This document shows positions 40,471-49,274 of a DNA stretch of 49,470 bases, one piece after another. Position numbers and translations under genes: made by a program. Position 1 is the first letter of the stretch. Every line of letters starts with the position of its first letter. Where the stretch lies: the NCBI GenBank assembly GCA_009774625.1, contig VSOB01000019.1, positions 1 to 49,470 of the forward strand, written 5' to 3'. A model generated the notes under the pieces. That model was not told the DNA's origin, made no database searches, and saw only the letters and a list, made by a program, of their open reading frames with translations. This DNA comes from Lachnospiraceae bacterium. GTDB taxonomy: Bacteria; Bacillota; Clostridia; Lachnospirales; Lachnospiraceae.

Positions 40471-41544
40471 TTACATGATCTTCTTCATGTCACCCTGTCT
40501 GTGAGCATTTCCCATCTGCAGCCATCTGCGCACATTTTCCGCCGCTTCCTCCTGTGCTGCCACCACCCGGTCACACCAGGCGTCAAATTCCGGATCTTCC
40601 CTCCGGCATTCTCCGTGGCTCAGAACATACTCCACTGCCCTGCGCACACCCTGATCAAAACGCACGGAAGCGGTAAAATCCGGCACAAGACGTTTCAGCC
40701 TGGAATTGTCAAATACCACACTGTTCGCTTTATCCCCCAGCAGGCCGCCCCGAAGATCCAGATCAGGCGGGCAGCAGGATGCCAGAAATTCACTGGATAC
40801 ATGACATGCCCGCAGCTCTGTACCCAGTGCGTCTGCAATCGCTTTGTAAATCTGATTCCAGGTCAGTGTTTCTTCACTGGTAATCTGCACCGCTTCTCCA
40901 ATAGCGTGGATGTTTCCCATCAGCCCGGTAAAGGCTTTTGCAAAATCACTGGAAAAGGTCATGGTCCAGAGCGACATACCATCCCCATGGATCAATACCT
41001 TTTTGCCTTCCTGCATCCGTTTCAGCACCTGATAGCTGCCCTGTTTTCCATGTATTCCCACCGGTACCGACCGTTCGCTGTAGGTATGGCTGGGACGCAC
41101 GACCGTTGCAGGGAATCCCTCTTCCCGATAAAACCGCATCAGCGTTTCCTCACAGGCGATCTTGTTGCGGGAATATTCCCAATAGGGATTTGCCAGCGGC
41201 GTCCCTTCATTGATCCGGTAATCCGACGACGGTTTCTGATACGCAGAAGCCGAACTGACCAGGATATACTGTTTCGTCCTCTCCCGGAACAGACGAAAGT
41301 CCCGCTCCACATCTTTTGGTGTAAACGCAATAAAATCTGCAATCACATCAAACTGCTGATTCCCCAGCTTTTCCGCCATACTATCTTCGTCCTGAATCTC
41401 TCCCCGTATCATATGTACCCCTTCCGGCAGTCCATGATTGCGGTTTCCCCGATTGACCAGCCACAGCTCATGCCCCTCTTTTATAAGCCTTTCCGATATC
41501 GCCATACTGATGGTCCCTGTTCCTCCGATCAACAACACTTTCAT
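40471..41544 (-). CDS. NAD-dependent epimerase/dehydratase (extended SDR)
   Basis: This 357-residue enzyme starts MKVLLIGGTGTISMAISERL, an NAD-binding GxxGxxG, and has YILVSSASAY and the catalytic Y-x-x-x-K in YSRNKIACE, then VVRPSHTY. It acts on nucleotide sugars or a related substrate in the cytoplasm. ATG 41544 has AAAGGAGG nine bases upstream; the frame from 41622 is not supported. Confidence 0.88.
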   Translation of the reverse strand: MKVLLIGGTGTISMAISERLIKEGHELWLVNRGNRNHGLPEGVHMIRGEIQDEDSMAEKLGNQQFDVIADFIAFTPKDVERDFRLFRERTKQYILVSSASAYQKPSSDYRINEGTPLANPYWEYSRNKIACEETLMRFYREEGFPATVVRPSHTYSERSVPVGIHGKQGSYQVLKRMQEGKKVLIHGDGMSLWTMTFSSDFAKAFTGLMGNIHAIGEAVQITSEETLTWNQIYKAIADALGTELRACHVSSEFLASCCPPDLDLRGGLLGDKANSVVFDNSRLKRLVPDFTASVRFDQGVRRAVEYVLSHGECRREDPEFDAWCDRVVAAQEEAAENVRRWLQMGNAHRQGDMKKIM

Positions 41545-41640
41545 ACAGTGTACCTCCTTTTTCAAATCAGCAATTTCCGGACATGGATGTGCTGATTCTG
41601 ACCCTCGACTCCTCCGCTTCATACTTTTTTCCAGTCCTGT

Positions 41641-42714
41641 TCACCGCAACTGTCTGTGAATTTTCTTAAAAATTTCTAAGATCGCCGGATTGTATTTTTT
41701 CCCTGCATCCGTTTCCATCATGGCCAGCGCCTCTTCTCCATTAAAAGAAGCGCGATAAGAACGGCTTTCCGTAAGGGCGCAATATGCGCCTGCCACTGCC
41801 ACAATCTGCGCTGACAAAGGAATCTCATCCTCTTTCAGTCCACAGGGATAACCGCTTCCGTCCCAGTTCTCATGGTGGTAATGGGCGATCTCAATGGACA
41901 TTTGCAGAAAATCATTATAATCGTCTGTATTGCGGATATCCTCCAGTATTCTGGCGCCAATGGCAGCATGCTTTCGCATTACAGCCTGCTCTTCCGGCAA
42001 AAGGGCACCTTTTTTCTGCAAAATCTCTATCGGTATGGACACATTGCCCAGATCACAGAGCGGCGCTGCCAGCTCCAGCGTTTCAATAAAGGTATCGGAA
42101 ATCAACTTTCCGAAACCTACTGACAACTGCATCGCCTCCGCCAGAATCCGGCAGTTGCCGCAAAGCCGCTCCATATGATTGTCGTCATAGCAGGCGTTCT
42201 CCCTTGCCACACGTATCAGCGCATACAGGATATTCTTTTTCTCTATTTCCAGTTGACGTAACTGCTGTTCCACAGAGCTTTGCAGCCGCCGGTTCATTTC
42301 CTGCAGCTTTTCGTTGGCATGATGTAGTTTTAAATGAAGCCGCAGGCGTGCCTTTACCACCTCCGGAATGACAGGCTTTGTAATATAATCCTCTCCGCCC
42401 AGATCAAATCCTTCCACCACATCCGCCGGGTCGTCAAAGGCAGATATGAATATCACAGGAATATCCCTTGTCTCCACACGCTCCTTTAACTGTCTGCAAA
42501 CCGTATATCCGTCTATTTCCGGCATGGACACGTCCAGAATAATAAGCTGGGGCCGTATCTGTTCTGCCATCCCCAATGCCTGTACCCCGTTTTCTGCCAG
42601 CATCGGCTGATATCCCATCTCCTGGATGATATCCCGCAGAACAAACCTGGTGATTTCCACATCGTCTGCCACCAAAATCTTAACTGGTTCTGATTTCTGT
42701 CCTTCTTCTGCCAT
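41641..42714 (-). CDS. Response regulator with degenerate HD-GYP-like output domain
   Basis: This 357-residue protein has a receiver (about 12-125) with VADDVEIT, phospho-acceptor in LIILDVSMPEIDG and K in YITKPV. A coiled linker leads to an HD-GYP-like domain (about 165-357) with HHENWDGSGYPCGLKEDEIP. The usual HDIGK is CDLGNV here, and the late DxxDALT is AGAYCALTE. Two metal-binding residues are therefore missing, so c-di-GMP hydrolysis is doubtful. The gene stands alone; GGGAGAG precedes the ATG. Confidence 0.88.
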   Translation of the reverse strand: MAEEGQKSEPVKILVADDVEITRFVLRDIIQEMGYQPMLAENGVQALGMAEQIRPQLIILDVSMPEIDGYTVCRQLKERVETRDIPVIFISAFDDPADVVEGFDLGGEDYITKPVIPEVVKARLRLHLKLHHANEKLQEMNRRLQSSVEQQLRQLEIEKKNILYALIRVARENACYDDNHMERLCGNCRILAEAMQLSVGFGKLISDTFIETLELAAPLCDLGNVSIPIEILQKKGALLPEEQAVMRKHAAIGARILEDIRNTDDYNDFLQMSIEIAHYHHENWDGSGYPCGLKEDEIPLSAQIVAVAGAYCALTESRSYRASFNGEEALAMMETDAGKKYNPAILEIFKKIHRQLR

Positions 42715-42778
42715 GATTCTCTCCCTACCCCTTCCAAACGTATGTTTTCATATTAAAACAATCGTGCCTGCAGGGTTC

Positions 42779-42823
42779 TCCGCCTGCGGCAGGCGCTTTA
42801 GCGGCATATTTCCAAACCGCCGC
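42779..42823. promoter_or_regulatory. Two GC-rich hairpins in the leader of the response-regulator gene
   Basis: CGCCTG-CGG-CAGGCG (about 42780-42795) and AGCGGC...GCCGCT (about 42799-42823) lie side by side, about 65-110 bp upstream of the ATG at 42714. Neither has a T-run. They could form a structured leader; no known riboswitch consensus is seen. Confidence 0.35.
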
Positions 42824-42831
42824 TATTGGAT

Positions 42832-42881
42832 AAAAAACAATAGAAAGCATGCTCTGCACCCTGCAGACAGCTTTCTATTGT
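42832..42881 (-). terminator. Main terminator of the MCP-kptA transcript
   Basis: ACAATAGAAAGC (42837-42848) and its complement GCTTTCTATTGT (42870-42881) form a 12-bp stem with an inner CTGCA/TGCAG hairpin. On the minus strand six T follow. Confidence 0.8.
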
Positions 42882-42899
42882 CATCCCTTTTCATCCGGA

Positions 42900-42933
42900 A
42901 CAATAGAAAGCACGCTTTAGAACTTTCTATTGT
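42900..42933 (-). repeat. Second copy of the same hairpin, covering the kptA stop codon
   Basis: ACAATAGAAAG (42900-42910) and CTTTCTATTGT (42923-42933) repeat the stem of the adjacent terminator. The stop codon TAA (42917-42919) lies in the loop and the last kptA codons (DNRKF) in the stem. The two hairpins look like a tandem duplication of the gene end. Confidence 0.75.
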
Positions 42934-43471
42934 CATAAAGCAGATACCGGCTGTCCACATAATCAGCCAGCCATACCTTTTCATTGCCCAGGTAGAATTT
43001 TACCCCTTCCTGCCAGGCCTTTTTGGCATCAATGACCAAAATACATGGTTTGCCGTCATGCCGCTTTCCCACCCGCTCCGCTGTTTCTCTGTCCTGGGAC
43101 AGGTGGACATACTGCCTTTCCTGAGGCAGCAGCCCATTGCTTTTTATGGATTCCACAAACCTTCTGGCTGTACCATGATACAAAATATCCGGCGGCCTTT
43201 TCTCTTCCCTGACGATCCTCATCGGCACAGAATGTCCGTAAAAGGCCCTGATTCTGCCATCCTTTAATTCAAACCGTTTCTTTTCCGATACCCGGATCAC
43301 TTCCTGCAGATCCTGCTCGCCAATCTGCTGCCACTTCGCTTCTCTGTGCAGTCCGTCAATCAACTGCCCGGCCGAAACCCAGCCCTCCTCATCCATCTCC
43401 AGTTCATATTCCCAGGGTGCATGACGCAGCGCATAGGACATTTCTTTGCTCAATTCTTCATAAAATCCCAC
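42917..43471 (-). CDS. kptA: RNA 2'-phosphotransferase (Tpt1/KptA family)
   Basis: This 184-residue enzyme has the family signs: LSYALRHAP-like MSYALRHAPWEYEL (catalytic R and H), DEEGWVSAGQLIDG, RIRAFYGHS, YHGTARRFVESI and RQYVHLSQD. Tpt1 removes an internal 2'-phosphate from RNA using NAD+. Bacteria lack the tRNA splicing route that makes this substrate, so its bacterial role is open (RNA repair or another ADP-ribosyl reaction). The start is GTG at 43471 with GGAGGG five bases upstream. It follows the chemotaxis receptor gene by 11 bp and shares its transcript. Confidence 0.92.
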   Translation of the reverse strand: MGFYEELSKEMSYALRHAPWEYELEMDEEGWVSAGQLIDGLHREAKWQQIGEQDLQEVIRVSEKKRFELKDGRIRAFYGHSVPMRIVREEKRPPDILYHGTARRFVESIKSNGLLPQERQYVHLSQDRETAERVGKRHDGKPCILVIDAKKAWQEGVKFYLGNEKVWLADYVDSRYLLYDNRKF

Positions 43472-43482
43472 GGCTTCCCTCC

Positions 43483-45159
43483 TTACCTGAGACGGAACCT
43501 GTGAACAGAATCTTTTAATTCACCTGCCCCATTTTCCAGCTCTCTTGCTGAAGAAGCTGCCTCCTGGGACGTGGCCGCATTGGTCTGTACCACATCGCTG
43601 ATCTGACGCATCCCCTGTGTCAACTGTTCCAGCGACTGGGCCTGCTGCATAGCTGATTCTGCAATCCGTTCTATCATTTCCGTGGACTGTTTACCGCCTT
43701 CCACGACCGCCATCAGCGCCTGTGTGGTATCCGCTGACAGCGTGGTGCCATACTGTACCTGTTTGATGGAATTTTCAATCAGTTCCGTAATATTCTGTGC
43801 GGATTCCGAACTCTTATTTGCCAGACTCTGCACCTCGTCTGCGACAACGGCAAAGCCCTTGCCGGCCTCTCCTGCCCTCGCCGCTTCCACTGCCGCATTC
43901 AGTGCCAGCAGATTGGTCTGGAAGGAAATATCTTCAATGGTTTTAATGATACCGCCGATCTGTCGGGATGATCTGGAAATTTCTTCAATGGCCGCCGTCA
44001 ACGCAGCCATTTTCTCATCACAGACCATCAGTGCAGCCACTGCATTGTTGGACGACTGTTTTGCCTGCTCCGAATCTGCAGATGTCCGGCTCACCTGAAC
44101 GGAAATCTCCTGGATGCTGGATGAAAGCTGCTCCACTGCCGATGCCTGCTCCACCGTACCGTTGGACAGCATCTCCGCATTGTTGGCCATGCGGCCCGCT
44201 TCCTCAGACACCCGCTCTGCTGTCCGGTTGATGCGGGAAAGAGCGCCGTTCAAAGCATCCAGTATCTGGCGCATGGCATTATGAATCGGCAGAAATTCTC
44301 CCCGATAGGTATCTCCCATTCTCAGATTCATATTTCCCTGGGCCATCTGTGCCAGATTATAATCGATGTCCTTAATATACCGTTTCAGTTCCCGCTTCGT
44401 CTCATGAATGGACTGTACCAGCATCCCGATCTCGGAAGTGTCGGGTGTTAAGGAAAAGTCTGCGGAAAGATTGCCTTTGGATATCTCAACCATCTGATCT
44501 CTGATCATAGCAACAGGCCGCAAAACCCGCCATCTGACCAGAAGCATATTGATTAACTGCAAAACCAGGACCACTGCCAGCGCGGCAAACATAACCATCT
44601 TAATAGCGTTTGTCTCATGAACCAGCGCGTTCACCTGCCCCTGAGTCCTTACGTCCAGATCTTCCAGAAAGGCTTCCTTCAGTGTATTGATCTGTCCGAT
44701 GGCAGCGCTGTACTCCGGCCCGTACACATAAAGAAAGGCCTCTTCCTGCTTCCCTTCCTTTACCTGATTCATAGCCGCTTCTTCCAGAGGAACCAGCTCA
44801 TTGGAAATCGACGCCATCTTATTGATCATATCCTGCTCTTCCTGGGTAATGCCGATCTCCTGCATGGCGGCAACGCCCAGATCTCTGTTTTTCAGTGTAT
44901 TGACCTCATTCCAGTAATTGTCATAATGCGCCTGATCCCCCGTTGCCGCAAAAGCCCGCACTTCGTTGGTCAGATAAGCCGAACCGTTCATAAAACGATT
45001 GGCATTATAGGTCAATGCGAAACGATCCTCATTGGCCTGATTGAGCTGGCTGCTGGCCCCGCCATAAACAAACAGCGCATATGCCATAAGCAGCAGCGCA
45101 AGGATGGAAAACCCGTTTAAGATCAGGGTAAGTAACGATTGGTTCATTGCTTTTTTCAT
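43483..45159 (-). CDS. Methyl-accepting chemotaxis protein
   Basis: This 558-residue receptor has helix 1 (about 7-30), a periplasm-side four-helix-like sensor of about 160 residues, helix 2 (about 190-212, VMFAALAVVLVLQLINMLLV), a HAMP domain (WRVLRPVAMIRDQMVE) and a long coiled signalling domain with the tip IEDISFQTNLLALNAAVEAA and GEAGKGFAVVADEV. It senses a ligand outside and would signal to CheA/CheW, none of which are in the window. ATG 45159 with GGAGGG upstream is preferred to 45213. Confidence 0.93.
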   Translation of the reverse strand: MKKAMNQSLLTLILNGFSILALLLMAYALFVYGGASSQLNQANEDRFALTYNANRFMNGSAYLTNEVRAFAATGDQAHYDNYWNEVNTLKNRDLGVAAMQEIGITQEEQDMINKMASISNELVPLEEAAMNQVKEGKQEEAFLYVYGPEYSAAIGQINTLKEAFLEDLDVRTQGQVNALVHETNAIKMVMFAALAVVLVLQLINMLLVRWRVLRPVAMIRDQMVEISKGNLSADFSLTPDTSEIGMLVQSIHETKRELKRYIKDIDYNLAQMAQGNMNLRMGDTYRGEFLPIHNAMRQILDALNGALSRINRTAERVSEEAGRMANNAEMLSNGTVEQASAVEQLSSSIQEISVQVSRTSADSEQAKQSSNNAVAALMVCDEKMAALTAAIEEISRSSRQIGGIIKTIEDISFQTNLLALNAAVEAARAGEAGKGFAVVADEVQSLANKSSESAQNITELIENSIKQVQYGTTLSADTTQALMAVVEGGKQSTEMIERIAESAMQQAQSLEQLTQGMRQISDVVQTNAATSQEAASSARELENGAGELKDSVHRFRLR

Positions 45160-45282
45160 GTAATTTATGCCCTCCGGTGCATGTCGGATCTTCCTCATCT
45201 CTAAAATGACCATTCATTTTTGAAAAGTGAAAAATCATCAATTATCAACATATTCAGTTTACAAAAAAAAGCGGGGAAATTC

Positions 45283-45311
45283 AACACCATAACCAAAAAT
45301 AGTGTTATAAT
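45283..45311 (+). promoter_or_regulatory. Promoter with overlapping inverted repeat of the second GH36 gene
   Basis: A consensus TATAAT (45306-45311) lies 41 bp before the ATG; the -35 region is poor. Half-sites AACACCAT (45283-45290) and ATAGTGTT (45299-45306) form a 7-of-8 inverted repeat with an 8-bp centre that spans the promoter, as a sugar-responsive repressor site would. Confidence 0.5.
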
Positions 45312-45352
45312 GCTGTGGAATGTAAGAATAATCGTATAACAAGGAGGAACTT

Positions 45353-47590
45353 ATGCCTGTTTTTTATCACAAAACGCCAAAAACATTTCATCTCTGCAAC
45401 GATGTCGTCAGCTATCTGATGACCGTACTGCCCAACGGTCAGATGGGGCATCTGTATTTCGGAAAACGGATTCATGACAAGGAAGATTTTTCCTACCTGC
45501 TGGAACTGGCTTCCCGCCCCATGTCCTCCTGGGTATTTGATGACAGCAATTTCTTTTCCCTGGAACATATCAAACAGGAATACGGGCTGTACGGAACCAC
45601 CGATTTCCGTCATCCTGCGGTGGAGATTCTGCAGAAAAACGGCAGCCGGATCTCTGACTTTGTATACAAAAGCCATGAAATACAAAGCGGAAAGCCCGTT
45701 CTGGAAGGACTTCCCGCTACGTATACCGAACATGAGGACGAGGCCTGCACACTTTCCCTGCACCTTGCGGACCCGCTGACTCATGTGGAGCTGGTACTGC
45801 GATACACCATATTTTCTCAGGGCGGCATCCTGACCCGCAGCGCCTGCTTCACCAATCAGGGAACCGACAGTGTTCATCTGGACAGGGCCATGAGCCTGTG
45901 CCTGGATCTGCCGGACGCTTCTTACGAATGGATCCAGTTTTCCGGCGCCTGGGCCAGAGAACGTCACCCCAAAGTACGCCGGCTGGAACAGGGAATTACC
46001 GCAGTGGACAGTCTGCGGGGACATTCCTCTCACAACCACAATCCCTTTTTTGTGTTAAAACGTCCCACCGCAGACGAAACACAGGGAGAAGTCATGGGCT
46101 TCAGCCTGATCTACAGCGGCAACTTCCTGGCACAGGCACAGGTGGACACCTATGATACCACCCGCGTCCTGCTGGGCATCCATCCCGACGGTTTTTCCTG
46201 GAAACTGGAGCCTGGGACATCTTTCCAGACACCGGAAGCGGTTATGGTCTACTCGGATCAGGGACTGGGCGGTATGAGCCGGACCTTCCACGGCCTGTAC
46301 CAGAAGCGTCTGGCACGGGGATACTGGCGTGACAGAGAGCGGCCCATCCTCATCAATAACTGGGAAGCCACCTATTTTGACTTCACCCTGGACGGCCTGC
46401 TCTCTCTGGCCGAAAAGGCAAGAGAGAGCGGTGTGGAGCTGTTCGTCCTGGACGACGGCTGGTTCGGACAGCGCACCGATGAACGCGCCGGGCTGGGAGA
46501 CTGGACCCCCAACCAAAGACGCCTGCCCGGCGGCATCACAGAGCTGGCCCGGCGTATCGAAGCACTGGGGCTGAAATTCGGTCTGTGGTTTGAACCGGAA
46601 ATGGTCAATCACAACTCCGACCTTTATCGCGCCCATCCGGACTGGATCCTGCATACGCCCGGCCGGCACGACTCCCACGGCCGTTTTCAATATGTGCTGG
46701 ATTTCTCCCGCCCGGAGGTGGTGGAGCATATCTACCGCCAGATGGAAAAGCTGCTGAAGGAAGCCGCCATCTCCTATGTGAAATGGGATATGAACCGGAG
46801 CATTACCGAATGTTACTCCGCCGCTCTGCCGGCTGACCGGCAGGGAGAAGTGTTCCACCGCTATATACTGGGAGTCTATGACCTGTACGAACGGCTGACC
46901 GGCGCTTTTCCCCATGTACTTTTTGAATCCTGCGCCAGCGGAGGCGGACGGTTTGATCCGGGTCTTTTATACTATGCGCCTCAGGGCTGGACCAGCGATG
47001 ACACCGATGCGGTGGAACGCCTGAAGATCCAGTATGGCACTTCTTTCTGCTATCCTGTCAGCAGCATGGGCAGCCATGTATCGGTAGTGCCCAACCATCA
47101 GGTATTCCGGAACACACCGCTGCATACAAGAGCCAATGTGGCATATTTCGGCACCTTCGGCTATGAACTGGACTTAAATCGGCTCACCTTGCAGGAACAG
47201 GAAATGGTCAAAGCACAGATTGCCTTTATGAAGCGATACCGCCGCCTGATCCAGTTCGGCCGCTTCTACCGTCTCAGCAGCCCGTTTACGGACTCCGACG
47301 CCGCATGGATGTGTGTCAGCGAGGACAGTCGCCAGGCCATCGTAGGCTGGTACCGCATATTAAACAGCGCCAATGCGCCTTACAGCCGCATCCGTTTGCA
47401 GGGCCTTAACCCGGATCTGTGTTATCACATATCGGAAGATGGAAAGCCCCGGAAGGAAACCTGCTGCGGCGATGAACTGATGTACCTGGGTCTGCTGACC
47501 AGCGACGTCTCTGCCGGTATGTGGCCTGACGGTCATGAAAGGCCTGTCTGTGATTTTGATTCCAGAATCTTTATACTGGAGGCAGAATAA
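45353..47590 (+). CDS. GH36 alpha-galactosidase (raffinose/melibiose type)
   Basis: This 745-residue enzyme has the full GH36 signature set: ILINNWEATYFDF, FVLDDGWFGQR, GDWTPNQRRLPGG, GLWFEPEMVN, nucleophile D479 in YVKWDMNRSITE, FESCASGGGRFD and acid D549 in WTSDDTDAVERL. The N-terminal beta-sandwich fills the first 320 residues. No signal peptide is present, so it hydrolyses imported melibiose, raffinose or similar sugars. AAGGAGG precedes the ATG. It stands alone with its own promoter, convergent with the DUF6034-like gene 12 bp downstream. Its GC content is above that of its neighbours. Confidence 0.95.
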   Translation: MPVFYHKTPKTFHLCNDVVSYLMTVLPNGQMGHLYFGKRIHDKEDFSYLLELASRPMSSWVFDDSNFFSLEHIKQEYGLYGTTDFRHPAVEILQKNGSRISDFVYKSHEIQSGKPVLEGLPATYTEHEDEACTLSLHLADPLTHVELVLRYTIFSQGGILTRSACFTNQGTDSVHLDRAMSLCLDLPDASYEWIQFSGAWARERHPKVRRLEQGITAVDSLRGHSSHNHNPFFVLKRPTADETQGEVMGFSLIYSGNFLAQAQVDTYDTTRVLLGIHPDGFSWKLEPGTSFQTPEAVMVYSDQGLGGMSRTFHGLYQKRLARGYWRDRERPILINNWEATYFDFTLDGLLSLAEKARESGVELFVLDDGWFGQRTDERAGLGDWTPNQRRLPGGITELARRIEALGLKFGLWFEPEMVNHNSDLYRAHPDWILHTPGRHDSHGRFQYVLDFSRPEVVEHIYRQMEKLLKEAAISYVKWDMNRSITECYSAALPADRQGEVFHRYILGVYDLYERLTGAFPHVLFESCASGGGRFDPGLLYYAPQGWTSDDTDAVERLKIQYGTSFCYPVSSMGSHVSVVPNHQVFRNTPLHTRANVAYFGTFGYELDLNRLTLQEQEMVKAQIAFMKRYRRLIQFGRFYRLSSPFTDSDAAWMCVSEDSRQAIVGWYRILNSANAPYSRIRLQGLNPDLCYHISEDGKPRKETCCGDELMYLGLLTSDVSAGMWPDGHERPVCDFDSRIFILEAE

Positions 47591-47602
47591 AAACGATTCC
47601 GC

Positions 47603-49060
47603 TCAATAGCCCACACCCCTGTTGATCACGGTGCCGTCCATCGCATTGATGGTCAGCAGGCTGGTAAACGGCTCTTCCATGACATAAGGTTCTTTAAAAC
47701 TGCCGCCGGAGGCAGTACTGGTCCCGCAGAAATCCCATACCGGCACCAATGTGGCCTCCAGCAGGTTTTCTTTGCTCCGGACCCGCATGTACCCCAGACG
47801 TACCTCGTCCACAGTAAGTTCTATTGTCTGTCCTTCATCCCGGAACATATCCTCATACCGTTTCACAATCATTTCTTCAAAAATACTCTGAATCTCCGAA
47901 AAAGGAAGAAGAAAAACATAATCTTCCGACAAATCTTCGATCTGGTAAGGACTCATCCAGTGGAATGTAACCAAACCCTCTCTGCCATAAATCAGATCCA
48001 GCTCTTCTTCCGGCCAGAACAGTTCACCCCCGTCCCCGTATTCATGGCTATAGGTAACAGGAACTCCTTCCACAGTCCGGACCAGATGGACACCAAAGGC
48101 CGCCTGATCCGGCAGGAGTGTATCCCCTTCTGTCCTGTAGCATATATAGTTTTCACCACCCCATACCTCAAAATCCGAAAGACCCAGTTTCTCTGCCAGC
48201 GCTGCCGCTTCCTCCAGCACCCGTCCGCTTTCTTCTTCCAGCCCTTCCGCTTCCTCTGTGTCGGCCACACGGCTGTATTCTTTGTATTTCCCATTATCTT
48301 CCGCCCGCTGAATCGAAAAATCAGCACAGTAAAATGCATCATAAATCTGGTTATCCAGACTGATCCTATAGTCGGTCCCATCCACTGTTTTATAACCGGA
48401 CAGCCAGTTTTCCTCATTGTATCCGCCGCTTTCCTGATACGATACCACAGCCGGGATTTCCCTGATAACCGCCTCCTGCGGCGCCGCATCCCTCAGTGTT
48501 TTCAACTGCTCTATTCTTTCATCAATGGTGATGCCCATGCCTTCATACTCCCAGTCACCATGTCCGCCCCACTCTGCTTTCTGTGCCTCTGTCTCAGCGA
48601 TCTTTTCCTCCAGCTCTTCCCTGGTAAAGCCATGACTGGCTTCCATCGCCTCATAGTCCCTGTCCCAGAGCGTTCCGTCCCCCAAAAGTCCGTTCATAAT
48701 CCGGTCATAATCTTCCTGCGTAAAGGCCCGATATGTAACCTGCTTTGTTTTGATCCCTTCCACGCCGGGTACAAGGATTGCCGCATCCGCTGTCACGCTG
48801 ACCGCTCCCTGAGAAAAATCGGACTGATACCGCTCCGGCGCCTGTAGCTGCTCTGTCAGTGTGCCTGTGGCTGCCATACTTTCCCCTCCTGCCAGCATCT
48901 GCTCCTCCTTTGGCGTAACGATTTCCGACTCAGTCTGCACTCCGCTGCCGCAGCCGTTCAAAAGCACAGCAAGTATACCTGCTGCAAAACAGACTGCCGC
49001 CGTTCCACCCCTTCCATTCTCATGCCTGCGCCGCTCCCCATCCATTTTGATCCGTTGCAT
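47603..49060 (-). CDS. DUF6034-like lipoprotein
   Basis: This 485-residue protein has a short basic N-terminus, a hydrophobic signal segment and the lipobox LNGC (near residue 37), then a Glu-rich linker and a folded region of about 400 residues with no enzyme motif. The C-terminal LLTINAMDGTVINRGVGY and VPVWDFCGT resemble the DUF6034 lipoproteins of Lachnospiraceae as I recall them. It is exported and anchored outside the membrane; the role is unknown. It is divergent from the response regulator at the window end. Confidence 0.7.
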   Translation of the reverse strand: MQRIKMDGERRRHENGRGGTAAVCFAAGILAVLLNGCGSGVQTESEIVTPKEEQMLAGGESMAATGTLTEQLQAPERYQSDFSQGAVSVTADAAILVPGVEGIKTKQVTYRAFTQEDYDRIMNGLLGDGTLWDRDYEAMEASHGFTREELEEKIAETEAQKAEWGGHGDWEYEGMGITIDERIEQLKTLRDAAPQEAVIREIPAVVSYQESGGYNEENWLSGYKTVDGTDYRISLDNQIYDAFYCADFSIQRAEDNGKYKEYSRVADTEEAEGLEEESGRVLEEAAALAEKLGLSDFEVWGGENYICYRTEGDTLLPDQAAFGVHLVRTVEGVPVTYSHEYGDGGELFWPEEELDLIYGREGLVTFHWMSPYQIEDLSEDYVFLLPFSEIQSIFEEMIVKRYEDMFRDEGQTIELTVDEVRLGYMRVRSKENLLEATLVPVWDFCGTSTASGGSFKEPYVMEEPFTSLLTINAMDGTVINRGVGY

Positions 49061-49219
49061 TTCTTTTTCCCCTTTCTGCCTGATATCCTCTGATTTGATA
49101 TCACCGGCTTTGTCAGGCTATCATCTTTTCCTGCAAAAATCCGCAGCATATTGTAAACATTTTGCAAATTGCCGTCATACGCTCCTTTTTTCTTCTGATT
49201 TTACATTTTGATGCTTTTT

Positions 49220-49241
49220 TTGACACGTTTTTATGATACGA
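49220..49241 (+). promoter_or_regulatory. Candidate promoter of the OmpR-type regulator
   Basis: A consensus -35 TTGACA (49220-49225) is followed at 16 bp by TAAAAA as a weak -10, before the ATG at 49275. Confidence 0.4.
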
Positions 49242-49274
49242 TAAAAAATATGAAAAGAGAAGGAACCATACGCA

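Noticed and set aside
42715..42836. c-di-GMP riboswitch before the HD-GYP-like regulator.
   Set aside because: The two hairpins do not match the GEMM consensus as I know it.
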